From NCBI GenBank assembly GCA_013607665.1, contig VCAX01000003.1:1-49858 (forward strand): DNA of 49,858 nt, read 5' to 3'. This document shows, piece by piece, positions 10,137 through 20,324 of this stretch; position 1 is the first letter of the stretch, and every line of letters begins with the position of its first letter. Origin of the DNA: Campylobacterota bacterium. Its GTDB lineage: Bacteria > Campylobacterota > Campylobacteria > Campylobacterales > Sulfurimonadaceae. The position numbers and the translations under genes were made by a program. Under the pieces are notes generated by a model, which saw only the letters and a list, made by a program, of their open reading frames with translations, was not told where the DNA came from and searched no databases.

Positions 10137-12850
10137 ACTTGAACTAATCGAATTTCATCTTCTAAAAGATAGCACAAATACCCCTTTGCCGGAGTCCCTG
10201 TTATTGTCTTGACTGCATGCATATAACCTCGCACCTGTTTTAAGTGCTCTTCATGCGCATGCAGACCACTTTTATAGTCAATAATAATCTGCGTTTTATC
10301 CTCTTTTTGTATGAAAAGATCAAGATAGAAAAGATTTTTTTTGTAGCGCAGTGCCTTCTCTTTGTAATATTTGGCACCCTCTAAAAGCGCAATAAATTCC
10401 TGATGTTGCAGTAGGCTCTCTACACGATTTACAATAGCATCTATCTCTTTTTCTTCAAGTAAAAACCCATATTTATTAAGCAGCATATCTTTTGCCGGCT
10501 CTATTGCTTCAACCTCAAATGCTGGGAGCATCTCTAACATATAGTGCATTCCAAGCCCAAAGTTTATAGCGTTTAAATCTTCCTCTTCCTGACGCTCTAA
10601 TGCCAGCAAATTACTTTGTGTTCCATAGTAGAGGTTTTCATAGCGAAGCTTTTTTCTTTTTTCTTCTATTCGCTCTTGACTCTTGCTAACTTGCAAGACT
10701 CCATAACTACCACTTGCAAGCTCTAAAATATCAAATTGCGACTTCTCGCTCTTTTTAATCACAAAGAGGTGCTCTTTTGCGCGCGTAAAAGCGACATAGA
10801 GTGCATTGAGACTATCCTCACGCACAAGCGCCTCCTCTTTTGCAAGCGCATTGGCATAGGCAGTATCGATCGCATCACGTCCTGAAGTACGCAGATAGAT
10901 ATTTTGCAGCGCAATTCCCTCATATTCATAGATAACAGGGCTGCGTGAGGCAGGTGCACGTTTAAGTCTGTCCATCACAATGACATGTTTATACTCCAAA
11001 CCTTTTGATTTATGCACAGTCAGCACACGCACACCGCTCAAGTCTGAAGCCGCCGCACTCACATCGAGCCGTTCATACTCAAAAATAAGCGCATCGATAT
11101 CGCTGTATTTTTGCACAGCATCCAAAAAGCGGATGAGATGAAAATCATCGCTAAAGAGATTATACTTCTCAATGCAGCGTTTAATGATGTCAAAAAGTGC
11201 CACTTGATTTATATTCACACGCTCTATTGCCGTACTCTCTCTGCCAATGAGCGCAAAAAAGTTGTGTCGGTAGATATCTTCGCCAAAATAGAGATATTTC
11301 AGATACTCAAGCAGTGCCTGCACACTGCGTTGATTGATAAGCTTTGTTGTTGTCTCGGTCACGACCTCTATCGCTCTGCTCTGCAGAAGATTTTTAATCT
11401 CTTCTCCATCGCCGTTTGTTGCGCACAATACTGCAATGTCATCAAGCTTCGCACCAAGTTCAATAAGATGCTCTATCTGCGCAAGCGTTGCTTCAAGCAC
11501 TGCATCATTTTCTATAACTTCTACATAGCCGCCATCAGCCTCTTTGCGTGTAAGCTGTGGTGTGTAGTTTGCAATTTTATCCCTAAAGACACGGTTAACA
11601 AACTCTATGACCTCTTTTTGTGAGCGGTAGTTTGTCAGTAGTTTTTTTACCTCAGTGCCATTCTCACGTGCCACCTCGCCAAAGAGTGCTGAGACACCAC
11701 CGCGAAAGCGATAGATTGACTGCTTCACATCCCCGACAAAGAAGAAACTTCCCGCTTCAAAAACACCCTGCCCTGAGACAATCTCACCAATGAGCGGTTG
11801 TAAGATTTTATACTGCATAATGCTCGTATCCTGAAACTCATCAAGCAGCATATGCTCAATGGTTGCATCGAGTCGAAAGTAGAGAAATTCACTGTCATCC
11901 AAACGGTGCAGGATTGTATAGACAAGCTGCGTGACATCAGAAAAGCCTAATTCACGCTCCTCTTTATAGAGCGCTTTTTTTGCTTTTTTATAGAGTGCTA
12001 CAAGCGCACGCAAGGCATAAAAGAAGTTCTGCTCTTTGGCACGGTTGTAGTCTCGAACAGCCTCTTGAATTTTCGTAAGTGCATCATCCATCTCAGGCAC
12101 ATAGCACTTTTTAAAGACCCAGTACTCCAAAGACTCTTTGCCAATCCAGCTCTTTGTGCGCAATGCTTCAAAGTTTTCTGCCTGCACTGCCTTTTGCAGT
12201 GTTGGCGATGCCCCTTTACAATTTGCAACTATATTTTGAAGTTGCGTGAGTGCTGAAAGTGCTGCATCCTCATACTGCGTGAGAGGAGATTGTTTAAAAT
12301 TAATCCCGCGCAGCTCCTCCTCTTTTTCATAAAAAGCATCGAGCAGCTGAAAAATGTCACTCACACGTTTTTTAGATTCCAGCGAGAGTGAAACAAGGAG
12401 ATCTTTTTTATTTGTGACACTCACCTCCTGTAAAAATCGCAGCAGCAGTTTTTGTTCATGTTGGGAAGCGAATGTTGTAAAATCAGGCATCAAAGAGGCA
12501 TGGAGCGAGAATTTTCTCAGTATCTGCGTAAAAAAACTGTCTATGGTCATGATTTTTGTATTTGCCGCTAAAAACTCATGCAACACTTTTTCTCTGCGTG
12601 CAAGTATCTCTTGGCGTGTGAGTCCGCACTCTTTTACTATCTCATCGAGCTCTCCACGCGACTCCAACTGCTCTAAAGTCTCTACAATTCGCTCACTCAT
12701 CTCAGCAGCCGCTTTGTTTGTAAAGGTAAGGGCTAGGATTTTTGTTGCATCTGCACCGCTAAAGAGCAAAGAGAGATAACGCACAACGAGCATAAAGGTC
12801 TTTCCGCTTCCCGCACTCGCTTCATAGGCCAAATTTCTTACAAATGCCAT
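10133..12850 (-). CDS. UvrD/RecB-type helicase-nuclease, AddA-like
   Basis: ASAGSGKTFMLVVRYL, LTFTNKAAAEMSERI, LLDEFQDTS, VTVHKSKGLEY-type motif, C-terminal IIIDYKSG nuclease motif; start moved to MAFVRN at 12850, overlapping the upstream stop. Confidence 0.88.
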   Translation of the reverse strand: MAFVRNLAYEASAGSGKTFMLVVRYLSLLFSGADATKILALTFTNKAAAEMSERIVETLEQLESRGELDEIVKECGLTRQEILARREKVLHEFLAANTKIMTIDSFFTQILRKFSLHASLMPDFTTFASQHEQKLLLRFLQEVSVTNKKDLLVSLSLESKKRVSDIFQLLDAFYEKEEELRGINFKQSPLTQYEDAALSALTQLQNIVANCKGASPTLQKAVQAENFEALRTKSWIGKESLEYWVFKKCYVPEMDDALTKIQEAVRDYNRAKEQNFFYALRALVALYKKAKKALYKEERELGFSDVTQLVYTILHRLDDSEFLYFRLDATIEHMLLDEFQDTSIMQYKILQPLIGEIVSGQGVFEAGSFFFVGDVKQSIYRFRGGVSALFGEVARENGTEVKKLLTNYRSQKEVIEFVNRVFRDKIANYTPQLTRKEADGGYVEVIENDAVLEATLAQIEHLIELGAKLDDIAVLCATNGDGEEIKNLLQSRAIEVVTETTTKLINQRSVQALLEYLKYLYFGEDIYRHNFFALIGRESTAIERVNINQVALFDIIKRCIEKYNLFSDDFHLIRFLDAVQKYSDIDALIFEYERLDVSAAASDLSGVRVLTVHKSKGLEYKHVIVMDRLKRAPASRSPVIYEYEGIALQNIYLRTSGRDAIDTAYANALAKEEALVREDSLNALYVAFTRAKEHLFVIKKSEKSQFDILELASGSYGVLQVSKSQERIEEKRKKLRYENLYYGTQSNLLALERQEEEDLNAINFGLGMHYMLEMLPAFEVEAIEPAKDMLLNKYGFLLEEKEIDAIVNRVESLLQHQEFIALLEGAKYYKEKALRYKKNLFYLDLFIQKEDKTQIIIDYKSGLHAHEEHLKQVRGYMHAVKTITGTPAKGYLCYLLEDEIRLVQV

Positions 12851-15195
12851 TACGCCCTCCCACAAAGCAAAGCATAAGGGCAGTACTGACACGCTTTAAT
12901 ACCTTCAGTGAGTTCAAAATTAACTTCCTCTACTGCCAAAAGATCTGCTATGTGCGCTTTGAGAATTTCCAGTTTCTCTTGCAAAAATTGCTCCAGCACA
13001 ATTTTACCCTCTTTGAGATCATAAAAGCCGCAACTGCTGACATTACCCTCTTTACCTGTAAGCAGATAGTAAAACTCAAGCTGAAAATCCGTTGCATCAG
13101 GAAAGTTGTTTTTATTATAGAGTGTATAACTGCCCGTCTTATAATCAAGTACATCAAGCAGATTCTCTTTTTTATCTACTCTATCTATCTTGCCTTGGAG
13201 TGTCATACCCCCAAAGTGTACTTCAAAAGGTTCCTCGACATATGCCACACGCCAGCCTGCACGAAAACGCGCTATCTCGTTCTCACAAAAAGCCTGTAGT
13301 CGCTTTTTCTCTATGGCACACAAATAACGCTCTAACTCACTTGAGCCCATCGCCGCTTCCAGCTCCTTTTCCAAATCCGACTGCAACTCTCTTACATCAT
13401 CATATGAGTCTCTTTTTTTATAGAGTCTCTCAAACGCTTTGTGGATATTTGAACCGATAGCATGCTCTTGGGGCATATCGCGCGGAATTTCATGCTCTTT
13501 TATATGCTTGACATAGGCATAATAGTAACGTCGCTTACATGTGAGATAGGTTTTAAGACGCGAATTGGAGAGTTTTACTTTCTCAAAGCTGTAGGGCTCA
13601 ATAATCTCTTTGACAGTTTGCACATTTGGCTTACTAGGTGAGAAGAGTATTTCTGCATACTCCTTTTCATCATAACCCTGCTGTGTTTTTATACCCAACT
13701 CCTTTAAAAAACGAGAGGGTCTGTTTTGCTCAGAAGCGGTGTAACAGATAGCTGCCTCTTTTGATCGGGCCAGTAGCATCTCATAGTAGTGCTTCTGTAA
13801 ATTCTCACGATCTTGCATCGTCGGCAGGCCTGCGAGCTCACGCAGAGATGTGTTTAAAAACATATCTTTGTTGGAGCGTTTTGGCACAGAGTTATCATCA
13901 AAATCAATAATTATCACGGCATCAAAAGCAATGCTTCTCGTCTCTAAAACTCCCATAACTGTCACCTTACCGCCGCGTACATCATCCATGCTGCGTGAGG
14001 CAAGTCGTTGCAGGAAAAGATTAAGTACAGAACGAGTGTTCATCTGCTCTAAAAAAGGGAGTAGCTTCACAAATTTATGCAGCTCTTCTTGAAATATTTT
14101 TGCTTCGATTTTATTTGCAATGCTTGGTGTGAGCTCTTGCATCAGCGCTTTAAAATCAACTTCGGTAATATTTTTTTTATAGTGTGCTGCAAATATTTTG
14201 TAATACTCCACACCCAGACGCTCAACTCTTTTCGTGTTTTCACAGATTCCATCATCCATATAGTCAAATGTTGCACGCAGTTTTTTATAGACCTCACTCT
14301 GCGTAAAGCTCTCACCCATGGCAAAGTTTAGATTTGATTTCTCATCGAAACTTCTAATACTCTGTGCAGCATGCTCATTTGGCAAAATAACAGCGATTTT
14401 TTCAGCTTCATACCCTTTTTTTACAAACTCATAAATTTTTTGCTTTATAAAAGCAATTTGCAAAATCTGCTCACTAAAACTCTCACAGCTAATCTTGGTT
14501 TTTCTCTGCAACGGCTCTTTTTTCAAAATGGTTTTGTCATTGAGCAAGAGCAAATAGTGTCCTTCTCCATCTATAGCAAACCCAAGTGCTTGGAGTTTTT
14601 TTTGCATTTTAACATTAAAACGCGAGGCATCAAAATGAATTATAACCCTGCAAAATTCCGTTGCTTTTTGCAAGAGCTCAAGTTCAAAATTTGTCAGATA
14701 CCCCTCTAGCACTATCTCAACTGTTTCAAAAGCCTCCAGATACTCAGCATTAAAGGTATACTCTTTTGGCAAAAAGATTCTATCGAGTAGTTTTTTCTTA
14801 CGGCAGAGTGCTTCATAACGCCGATAAAGCTCTTGCAAGATTCTAATGTGCTCTTCAAACTCTCCATACAAATCTGCACTACTGAGACGCTCTATCTCAT
14901 AAAGTTCCGCACTGAGCTCTTCAAAAAATTTAAAAATATAGGCACTATTTTTGGTAAAGGTAAAAAAGTTTCTCTCGATTTGAAGGTTTTGAAAGTTTTT
15001 AAAGTCAGAAGCTTCAAGTAAAAGCAGGGTACGACTATCTTCATCTAAAAACTTGTACCCTTTGACAAGGGCAAGTTTTGCGATGAAATCACTCATGGTG
15101 ATATAGTGAGGGAGAAAAAGGCTCTCCTCTTCTAAAGTAAGCTGCTTATGCCGAATGGCACGAGCAGAAGGTAGGACAATGCAGGTATCATCCAT
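12850..15195 (-). CDS. AddB-like PD-(D/E)XK nuclease / inactivated helicase
   Basis: LSNSRLKTYLTCKRRYYYAYV, GKIDRVDKKENLLDVLDYKTG, CQYCPYALLCGRA Fe-S type cysteines. Confidence 0.85.
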   Translation of the reverse strand: MDDTCIVLPSARAIRHKQLTLEEESLFLPHYITMSDFIAKLALVKGYKFLDEDSRTLLLLEASDFKNFQNLQIERNFFTFTKNSAYIFKFFEELSAELYEIERLSSADLYGEFEEHIRILQELYRRYEALCRKKKLLDRIFLPKEYTFNAEYLEAFETVEIVLEGYLTNFELELLQKATEFCRVIIHFDASRFNVKMQKKLQALGFAIDGEGHYLLLLNDKTILKKEPLQRKTKISCESFSEQILQIAFIKQKIYEFVKKGYEAEKIAVILPNEHAAQSIRSFDEKSNLNFAMGESFTQSEVYKKLRATFDYMDDGICENTKRVERLGVEYYKIFAAHYKKNITEVDFKALMQELTPSIANKIEAKIFQEELHKFVKLLPFLEQMNTRSVLNLFLQRLASRSMDDVRGGKVTVMGVLETRSIAFDAVIIIDFDDNSVPKRSNKDMFLNTSLRELAGLPTMQDRENLQKHYYEMLLARSKEAAICYTASEQNRPSRFLKELGIKTQQGYDEKEYAEILFSPSKPNVQTVKEIIEPYSFEKVKLSNSRLKTYLTCKRRYYYAYVKHIKEHEIPRDMPQEHAIGSNIHKAFERLYKKRDSYDDVRELQSDLEKELEAAMGSSELERYLCAIEKKRLQAFCENEIARFRAGWRVAYVEEPFEVHFGGMTLQGKIDRVDKKENLLDVLDYKTGSYTLYNKNNFPDATDFQLEFYYLLTGKEGNVSSCGFYDLKEGKIVLEQFLQEKLEILKAHIADLLAVEEVNFELTEGIKACQYCPYALLCGRA

Positions 15196-15198
15196 AAT

Positions 15199-15711
15199 TT
15201 AAAATTCAAAAGCCTCTTTAATGCGGGTGTCGGCTTTTATATTATAAAATCGGTAATCATCTCCAACTTGTATCTTGGCAATGATGTTATAAACACCGAT
15301 CTTTGGAAATTGAGCACCTTCAACAGAGTAAATGCCATTATCAACTTTTGCATTTGAGAGCTTTTGATCATATTTATTTGTCTCTGGTCTGCTGATAGCA
15401 ACGGTAATAATTGCATCATTGACAGGATTACCATGAGTATCGCTTACTTGGTACTTAATAACAGGGTTTTCACCACCTATTGATTCTGTTACATAGGCTA
15501 TCTTGTATTTTTTATCAAATTGAATTCTTGCTTTTATAAATTCATTCGCTTTTGCATCTGCATCCTGATAATTCGTCATATAGGCATCACTGCTTTGTAT
15601 ATCTGCCTTGCTTGTCACAATAACCGTGGCAACACAAAACCCAAACACCAAAATAATCGCTAAACCGATTGCGTAGGGCCAAATTCTGCCGCTACTCTGT
15701 TTTTTGCTCAT
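15199..15711 (-). CDS. FixH/CcoH-like cbb3 oxidase accessory membrane protein
   Basis: N-terminal TM WPYAIGLAIILVFGFCVATVIV then a periplasmic domain; cco cluster position. Confidence 0.7.
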   Translation of the reverse strand: MSKKQSSGRIWPYAIGLAIILVFGFCVATVIVTSKADIQSSDAYMTNYQDADAKANEFIKARIQFDKKYKIAYVTESIGGENPVIKYQVSDTHGNPVNDAIITVAISRPETNKYDQKLSNAKVDNGIYSVEGAQFPKIGVYNIIAKIQVGDDYRFYNIKADTRIKEAFEF

Positions 15712-16405
15712 TTTTATACCTTATTTTATATATTTTTCTTCTAATATACATAACTATACCATATAAAACAAAACCGTAGAAAAACAGCTTGACATAAAAA
15801 ATTGTCTCCTGATTTGCATCACCGGGATCATTTTCTAAAGTGATCCCTTTTGCTGTTGCTATCTGATGTGCAATATCAAGATAACCGTTATACATCGATC
15901 CTGCATACTTTCCTACAACCTGCTCTTTTTTTGCTTTTTGCGCTAAGAGAGGAAGAATAGTGCCACCATAATCCTGACGTATCTCATTGAAGCTTTTGAA
16001 GTCTTTTGCATAGACTACAGCCATAATAAATGCCTGAACTGCAGAAGAAACAGGGCTTAGCACCTGCTTTCTGTCAAAATATTTATATAAAGATGTATCA
16101 TTTGTTTCTATATCTACCTCTTTATCCATTTCTGAAAAAGTAAGTAAAATAGTAGGTTCATGAAATTTTGCAAGCAGCTCTCTTTCATATGCAAGCATAC
16201 TCTTGCCCTGAGGCAGTTCACGCAGCATAATCAAACGCAGAGCAATACCCGTCTTTTGATGCAGTTCACTTCCTAGTTTTTCAATCTGCTCAGTGAATGC
16301 AGGACGATGAACAACTTCATCTTTATATAAATATTCCGCTAATAGTTGTGTGTGAAATACAATTGTGAGGATGAGGGCAAAAAGCCCTCTGGTTAAAATT
16401 TTCAA
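15692..16405 (-). CDS. Membrane protein with TPM-like periplasmic domain, cbb3 cluster associated
   Basis: Signal peptide; IEKLGSELHQKTGIALRLIMLRELPQG; C-terminal TM YVKLFFYGFVLYGIVMYI. Confidence 0.6.
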   Translation of the reverse strand: MKILTRGLFALILTIVFHTQLLAEYLYKDEVVHRPAFTEQIEKLGSELHQKTGIALRLIMLRELPQGKSMLAYERELLAKFHEPTILLTFSEMDKEVDIETNDTSLYKYFDRKQVLSPVSSAVQAFIMAVVYAKDFKSFNEIRQDYGGTILPLLAQKAKKEQVVGKYAGSMYNGYLDIAHQIATAKGITLENDPGDANQETIFYVKLFFYGFVLYGIVMYIRRKIYKIRYKNEQKTE

Positions 16406-16411
16406 GAAAAA

Positions 16412-16501
16412 TTAACCTATAAATAAATGGTTAGGTGTAACAACCGCGTAAAGTGTGTAAGCAGCCATAAATACAAGGCCCCAAGAAATAATTTTTTCCA
16501 T
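16412..16501 (-). CDS. 29-aa predicted single-TM protein, cbb3 cluster associated
   Basis: Manual translation MEKIISWGLVFMAAYTLYAVVTPNHLFIG*; AAGGAG 7 nt upstream of ATG; absent from the ORF track. Confidence 0.7.
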   Translation of the reverse strand: MEKIISWGLVFMAAYTLYAVVTPNHLFIG

Positions 16502-16512
16502 CTTTACACTCC

Positions 16513-16731
16513 TTACTTCACTGGTTGAAATGCAAGATTTGCATTCTCAACACTGTTTGCTTTAATATTTTTTTCAATATCACTGTTCCATTTATAGTAA
16601 TTCTCCGCATTGGCATGCTGTACACTCATCGCGTTAATCGATAAAAATGCAAGAATACTAAGTAACAAAACTGTTGCTATCAACATTCCAGTTACGCCGT
16701 CAAGAGCGAATACACTTCTATTTTCATTCAT
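16513..16731 (-). CDS. DUF4006-like small membrane protein
   Basis: Single TM segment, cco cluster location. Confidence 0.65.
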   Translation of the reverse strand: MNENRSVFALDGVTGMLIATVLLLSILAFLSINAMSVQHANAENYYKWNSDIEKNIKANSVENANLAFQPVK

Positions 16732-16732
16732 G

Positions 16733-17671
16733 TTACTCTCCTTTGCTTAAGCTAATGATATAAGCAGCCGCAGCTTCTTTTTGTTTAGCGTTAAGTCTGT
16801 CAAATGCTGGCATTTTACCAATAGCGCCTTTTTTACCATGTGTAAGAACATTCACTACTAACGCAGGTGTAAACTCAGCAATATTTGGAGCAACATACTC
16901 CATACCTTTTCCATCTGGTCCATGACAAGAAGCACATGTGTTAGCAAAAACTTTTGCTCCCTCACTGTTAGCATCTTTTAAACCATTTGCAACATATTTA
17001 GCAACTGCATCAATCTCAGCATCTGTAATAAGTGTACCAGTAGCAGCATTGAAAAGTCCATTACGATCCGGCATTGGCATTTCAGTACCTAAAAGCTTGT
17101 TATTTGAACCATGTTCAATAACATATTTTACAGATTTCTCTTCAATTCTTTGATTTAAGTTTGCTGCTTTACCGTCAATACCATCAGCAGCAATACCATG
17201 ACATACTTTACACTCAGCTAGGAAAACAGATTCTCCCATCTCAACAAGTCTGTCACCTTGAATATTTGCATACTCTTTTTCAAACTTAGCATTTTTCTCT
17301 GCTACTTCTTCATTGTATTGTCCAATTTGAGAAAACGCATTTACCGGATAACCAACTGTAAAGTACCACATACCCCAAATCATCGTTCCTAAGAACATAA
17401 TCGCCCAACCAAATGGTACCGAGTTTTTATATTCACCAATGTTGTCCCAAGATTCCTCAGCCAATTCACCAGTTGCCTGGTCAGTTTGCATTTGACGAAC
17501 ATACTTGATTACAACAAAAACTGTAATAATTACAAGCGCAACCGCACCTGCAACTGCAAGCATATTGACGATATCACCATTAAGACCACCTTTACTCATG
17601 CCGACAGATAAATATGTCGCACCAAGCATAGCAGCTGTAATAATGAGTCCCCAAAGATAAAGCTTATTCAT
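16733..17671 (-). CDS. ccoP: cbb3-type cytochrome c oxidase diheme subunit III
   Basis: CKVCHG and CASCHG heme c motifs; SVPFGWAIMFLGTMIWGMWYF. Confidence 0.95.
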   Translation of the reverse strand: MNKLYLWGLIITAAMLGATYLSVGMSKGGLNGDIVNMLAVAGAVALVIITVFVVIKYVRQMQTDQATGELAEESWDNIGEYKNSVPFGWAIMFLGTMIWGMWYFTVGYPVNAFSQIGQYNEEVAEKNAKFEKEYANIQGDRLVEMGESVFLAECKVCHGIAADGIDGKAANLNQRIEEKSVKYVIEHGSNNKLLGTEMPMPDRNGLFNAATGTLITDAEIDAVAKYVANGLKDANSEGAKVFANTCASCHGPDGKGMEYVAPNIAEFTPALVVNVLTHGKKGAIGKMPAFDRLNAKQKEAAAAYIISLSKGE

Positions 17672-17680
17672 ATATCTCTC

Positions 17681-17884
17681 CTATTTTTCTTTATCGCGTG
17701 ATAAAGGCTTTACCGGAGTAGAACCAATATCATCATCAAGTGCCATATTACTGTACTCTTCATAGTCATGCCCCTCTGCATCTTTTCTTTTTGTGTAGAG
17801 ATGATATATATACCCATATAACGCTACCACCAAAAAGAGTGTCAATGCAAAGTATGCATAAGCTTGCATTTCAGTAATATTCAC
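17681..17884 (-). CDS. ccoQ: cbb3-type cytochrome c oxidase subunit CcoQ
   Basis: Small TM protein between ccoO and ccoP. Confidence 0.88.
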   Translation of the reverse strand: MNITEMQAYAYFALTLFLVVALYGYIYHLYTKRKDAEGHDYEEYSNMALDDDIGSTPVKPLSRDKEK

Positions 17885-17894
17885 TTTTTATCCT

Positions 17895-18587
17895 CTATTT
17901 TAGACTGTTTAAGTATGCAATAAGTGCAACGATTTCTGGAATTTCCCCTCGTGCAACCGCATCTTTAACATCTTGGTCTTTCATATCTGCAGCAACTTTT
18001 TTCGCTTCTTCTAAGGCTAAAGCGTGTGCTTCTGCAACTGATTTACCCATTTTCACAACAGCTGTAGACCCATCTTTCATAGGAACAGGTTTGTTATAAG
18101 GAACTGCAAAGAACTGTGCAACAGTTAATTGCTCTGCGTAAGCAGTATCTATATCAGCTTTGTTTGTAAACATCCACGGATATCCTGGCATAATTGAGCC
18201 TGGGACAACTGCAGCTGGGTTTTTCATATGATTCTCATGCCAGTCAGTAGTTCTATAGTTACCAACACGCATTAAATCCGGACCAGTTCTTTTTGAACCC
18301 CAAAGGAAAGGTCTGTCGAATGCATACTCACCACTTAAAGAGTAGTGACCATAACGGTCAGTCTCTGCTTTAAACGGACGAATTAACTGTGAATGACATG
18401 CATTACAGCTGTTTTTAATGTAAACGTTACGACCTGCCAACTCTAATGTAGAGTAAGGTTTCGTACCGATTACCGGACGAGAAGCTTCAGCAAAGTTTGG
18501 AACGATTTCGATCAAACCTGCAAAAGCAATTGTAATAAATACACCTACCGCGAACAAGAATGGGTGTTTTTCTAACCAATGAAACAT
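17895..18587 (-). CDS. ccoO: cbb3-type cytochrome c oxidase monoheme subunit II
   Basis: CNACHSQLIRPFKAETDRYGHYS; KRTGPDLMRVG. Confidence 0.96.
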   Translation of the reverse strand: MFHWLEKHPFLFAVGVFITIAFAGLIEIVPNFAEASRPVIGTKPYSTLELAGRNVYIKNSCNACHSQLIRPFKAETDRYGHYSLSGEYAFDRPFLWGSKRTGPDLMRVGNYRTTDWHENHMKNPAAVVPGSIMPGYPWMFTNKADIDTAYAEQLTVAQFFAVPYNKPVPMKDGSTAVVKMGKSVAEAHALALEEAKKVAADMKDQDVKDAVARGEIPEIVALIAYLNSLK

Positions 18588-18605
18588 AATATAATCCTCC
18601 CTTTC

Positions 18606-20099
18606 TTAAGCGCCCATAGGCGAAGCATTTAAACGCTCTGCATCTACTTCACGATCTGAAGTCCATGTTTTGTAGATATTGTAAGCGAACATTAGGAAAC
18701 CTACTAAATAAAGCAGACCACCAACACCACGAATAGCATAGTATGGATGCAGTACTGTAACTGTATCGATGAATGAGTAAGCCAAGTTACCGAACTCATC
18801 ATGAGCACGCCACATCATACCTTGTGTAATACCTGCGATCCACATAGAAGTGAAGTAAAGAACAACACCTAATGTTTGGATCCAGAATTGTGCGGCCATT
18901 AAAGACTTAGAATAGATCTCACGTTTGAATACACGTGGAGCCATATGGTAAAGTGCAGCCATGATCATAAAGCCAACCCAACCAAGAACACCATCGTGAA
19001 CGTGACCAACGATCCAGTCAGTGAAGTGTGCAATCGCATTAACAGATTTGATAGCTTGGATAGGACCTTCTAATGTAGAGAACATATAGAATGTAGAACC
19101 AAGAACCATAAATTTGATCAATGGAGATGCTGCAACTTGTTGCCACTCACCCTTCATTGTAAGAAGCATATTGATCGCTGAACCCCAAGATGGCAAGATA
19201 AGGATTACTGAGAAGATAGAACCCATAGTCTGCATCCAGTCAGGAACAGTTGAATAAAGAAGGTGGTGACCACCAGCCCATAGATAAACGAACATCAATC
19301 CCCAGAAAGAGAGCAATGAAAGCTTATAAGAATAAACTGCTTGACCAGACTCTTTTGGTAAGAAGTAGTAGATCATTGCAACAATAGGAACAGTAAAACC
19401 AAATGCAACCGCATTGTGACCATACCACCATTGAACAAGTGCATCATTTGTACCAGCGTACATAGATACAGAGTGCCACCAGTTACCAATACCAGTCTCA
19501 CCGGCAGGTGAAGTAGCAAGCATAGTTGGAACTTCCATATTGTTAAACAGATAAAGCATAGCTATACCTAAGAATGTAGCAATATAATACCATACTGAAA
19601 TGTATAATGACTTCTCACGGCGAATACCGATAAGACCAAAAATACTTATACCAAACAGTACCCAAACAACAACGATAGCGATATCGATTGGCCATTCAAA
19701 CTCTGCATACTCTTTTGAAGTTGTTACACCGGCAAAAAGTGATACTACAACTGCAGCAACACCTACGATATATAACCAAAAGTGTAGTTTCCCAATAAAC
19801 ATCAAGAAACCAGATTCTGCCATCGATACTTTAAGTACACGCTGACCAACATAATACCAAGTAGCAAAAATACCACTTAATGTAAAACCAAAAATAACTG
19901 CATCCGTATGCAGTGGACGAAGACGACTAAAGTTAGTATATTCAGCCAAACCACTTCCAAGTATTGTATTAATACTAGGGAAAGCAAGCTCAAATGCTAA
20001 AGTTACACCGATGAGCATACCAACAATTCCTAAAAGAACTGTAGTAAGCATAAACATCTTTGCAACCGTATAGTCGTACTCTAATGGACGATTCTCCAT
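18606..20099 (-). CDS. ccoN: cbb3-type cytochrome c oxidase catalytic subunit I
   Basis: RPLHTDAVIFGF, WWYGHNAVAFGFT, GGHHLLYS, VGHVHDGVLGW. Confidence 0.97.
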   Translation of the reverse strand: MENRPLEYDYTVAKMFMLTTVLLGIVGMLIGVTLAFELAFPSINTILGSGLAEYTNFSRLRPLHTDAVIFGFTLSGIFATWYYVGQRVLKVSMAESGFLMFIGKLHFWLYIVGVAAVVVSLFAGVTTSKEYAEFEWPIDIAIVVVWVLFGISIFGLIGIRREKSLYISVWYYIATFLGIAMLYLFNNMEVPTMLATSPAGETGIGNWWHSVSMYAGTNDALVQWWYGHNAVAFGFTVPIVAMIYYFLPKESGQAVYSYKLSLLSFWGLMFVYLWAGGHHLLYSTVPDWMQTMGSIFSVILILPSWGSAINMLLTMKGEWQQVAASPLIKFMVLGSTFYMFSTLEGPIQAIKSVNAIAHFTDWIVGHVHDGVLGWVGFMIMAALYHMAPRVFKREIYSKSLMAAQFWIQTLGVVLYFTSMWIAGITQGMMWRAHDEFGNLAYSFIDTVTVLHPYYAIRGVGGLLYLVGFLMFAYNIYKTWTSDREVDAERLNASPMGA

Positions 20100-20131
20100 A
20101 TATAGCCTCCTTAAGATTCAAAGCAATAAGC

Positions 20132-20159
20132 TTCATAAATGTATGTTTACATTTATGAA
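20132..20159. promoter_or_regulatory. Perfect 12-bp inverted repeat with 4-nt centre upstream of ccoN
   Basis: TTCATAAATGTA-TGTT-TACATTTATGAA, 32 bp upstream of the ccoN start. Confidence 0.8.
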
Positions 20160-20324
20160 ACTAATCAACACTTGTATATTAGCAAGCTATATGTTTAAAT
20201 AATCTTAATTGAGAGGAAATTAGAGGGAAAGATTATCTTTTTGTTTACTTTTGGAATTTTATTTCCACTTAAGTTAGTAGAAGTTTTTACGTCAGCCACA
20301 AAAGAGCATCTTACTCTTTTATTG

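Noticed and set aside
11111-11623. 170-codon plus-strand ORF inside the AddA-like gene
   Set aside because: Fully antisense to a well-supported helicase; no start-site signal or recognisable protein.
12844-13299. 151-codon plus-strand ORF inside the AddB-like gene
   Set aside because: Antisense to a supported CDS; no homology recognised.
20155-20168. FNR-like half-match upstream of ccoN (minus strand TTGAT-TAGT-TTCAT)
   Set aside because: Only 8/10 match, overlaps the large ccoN inverted repeat, and the class II -10 position holds AGCTTA, not a -10 hexamer, unlike the four nos-linked boxes.
20300-20320. AAAAGAG-CATCTTA-CTCTTTT hairpin downstream of carA
   Set aside because: Ordinary weak terminator-like structure at an operon end; not notable beyond that.
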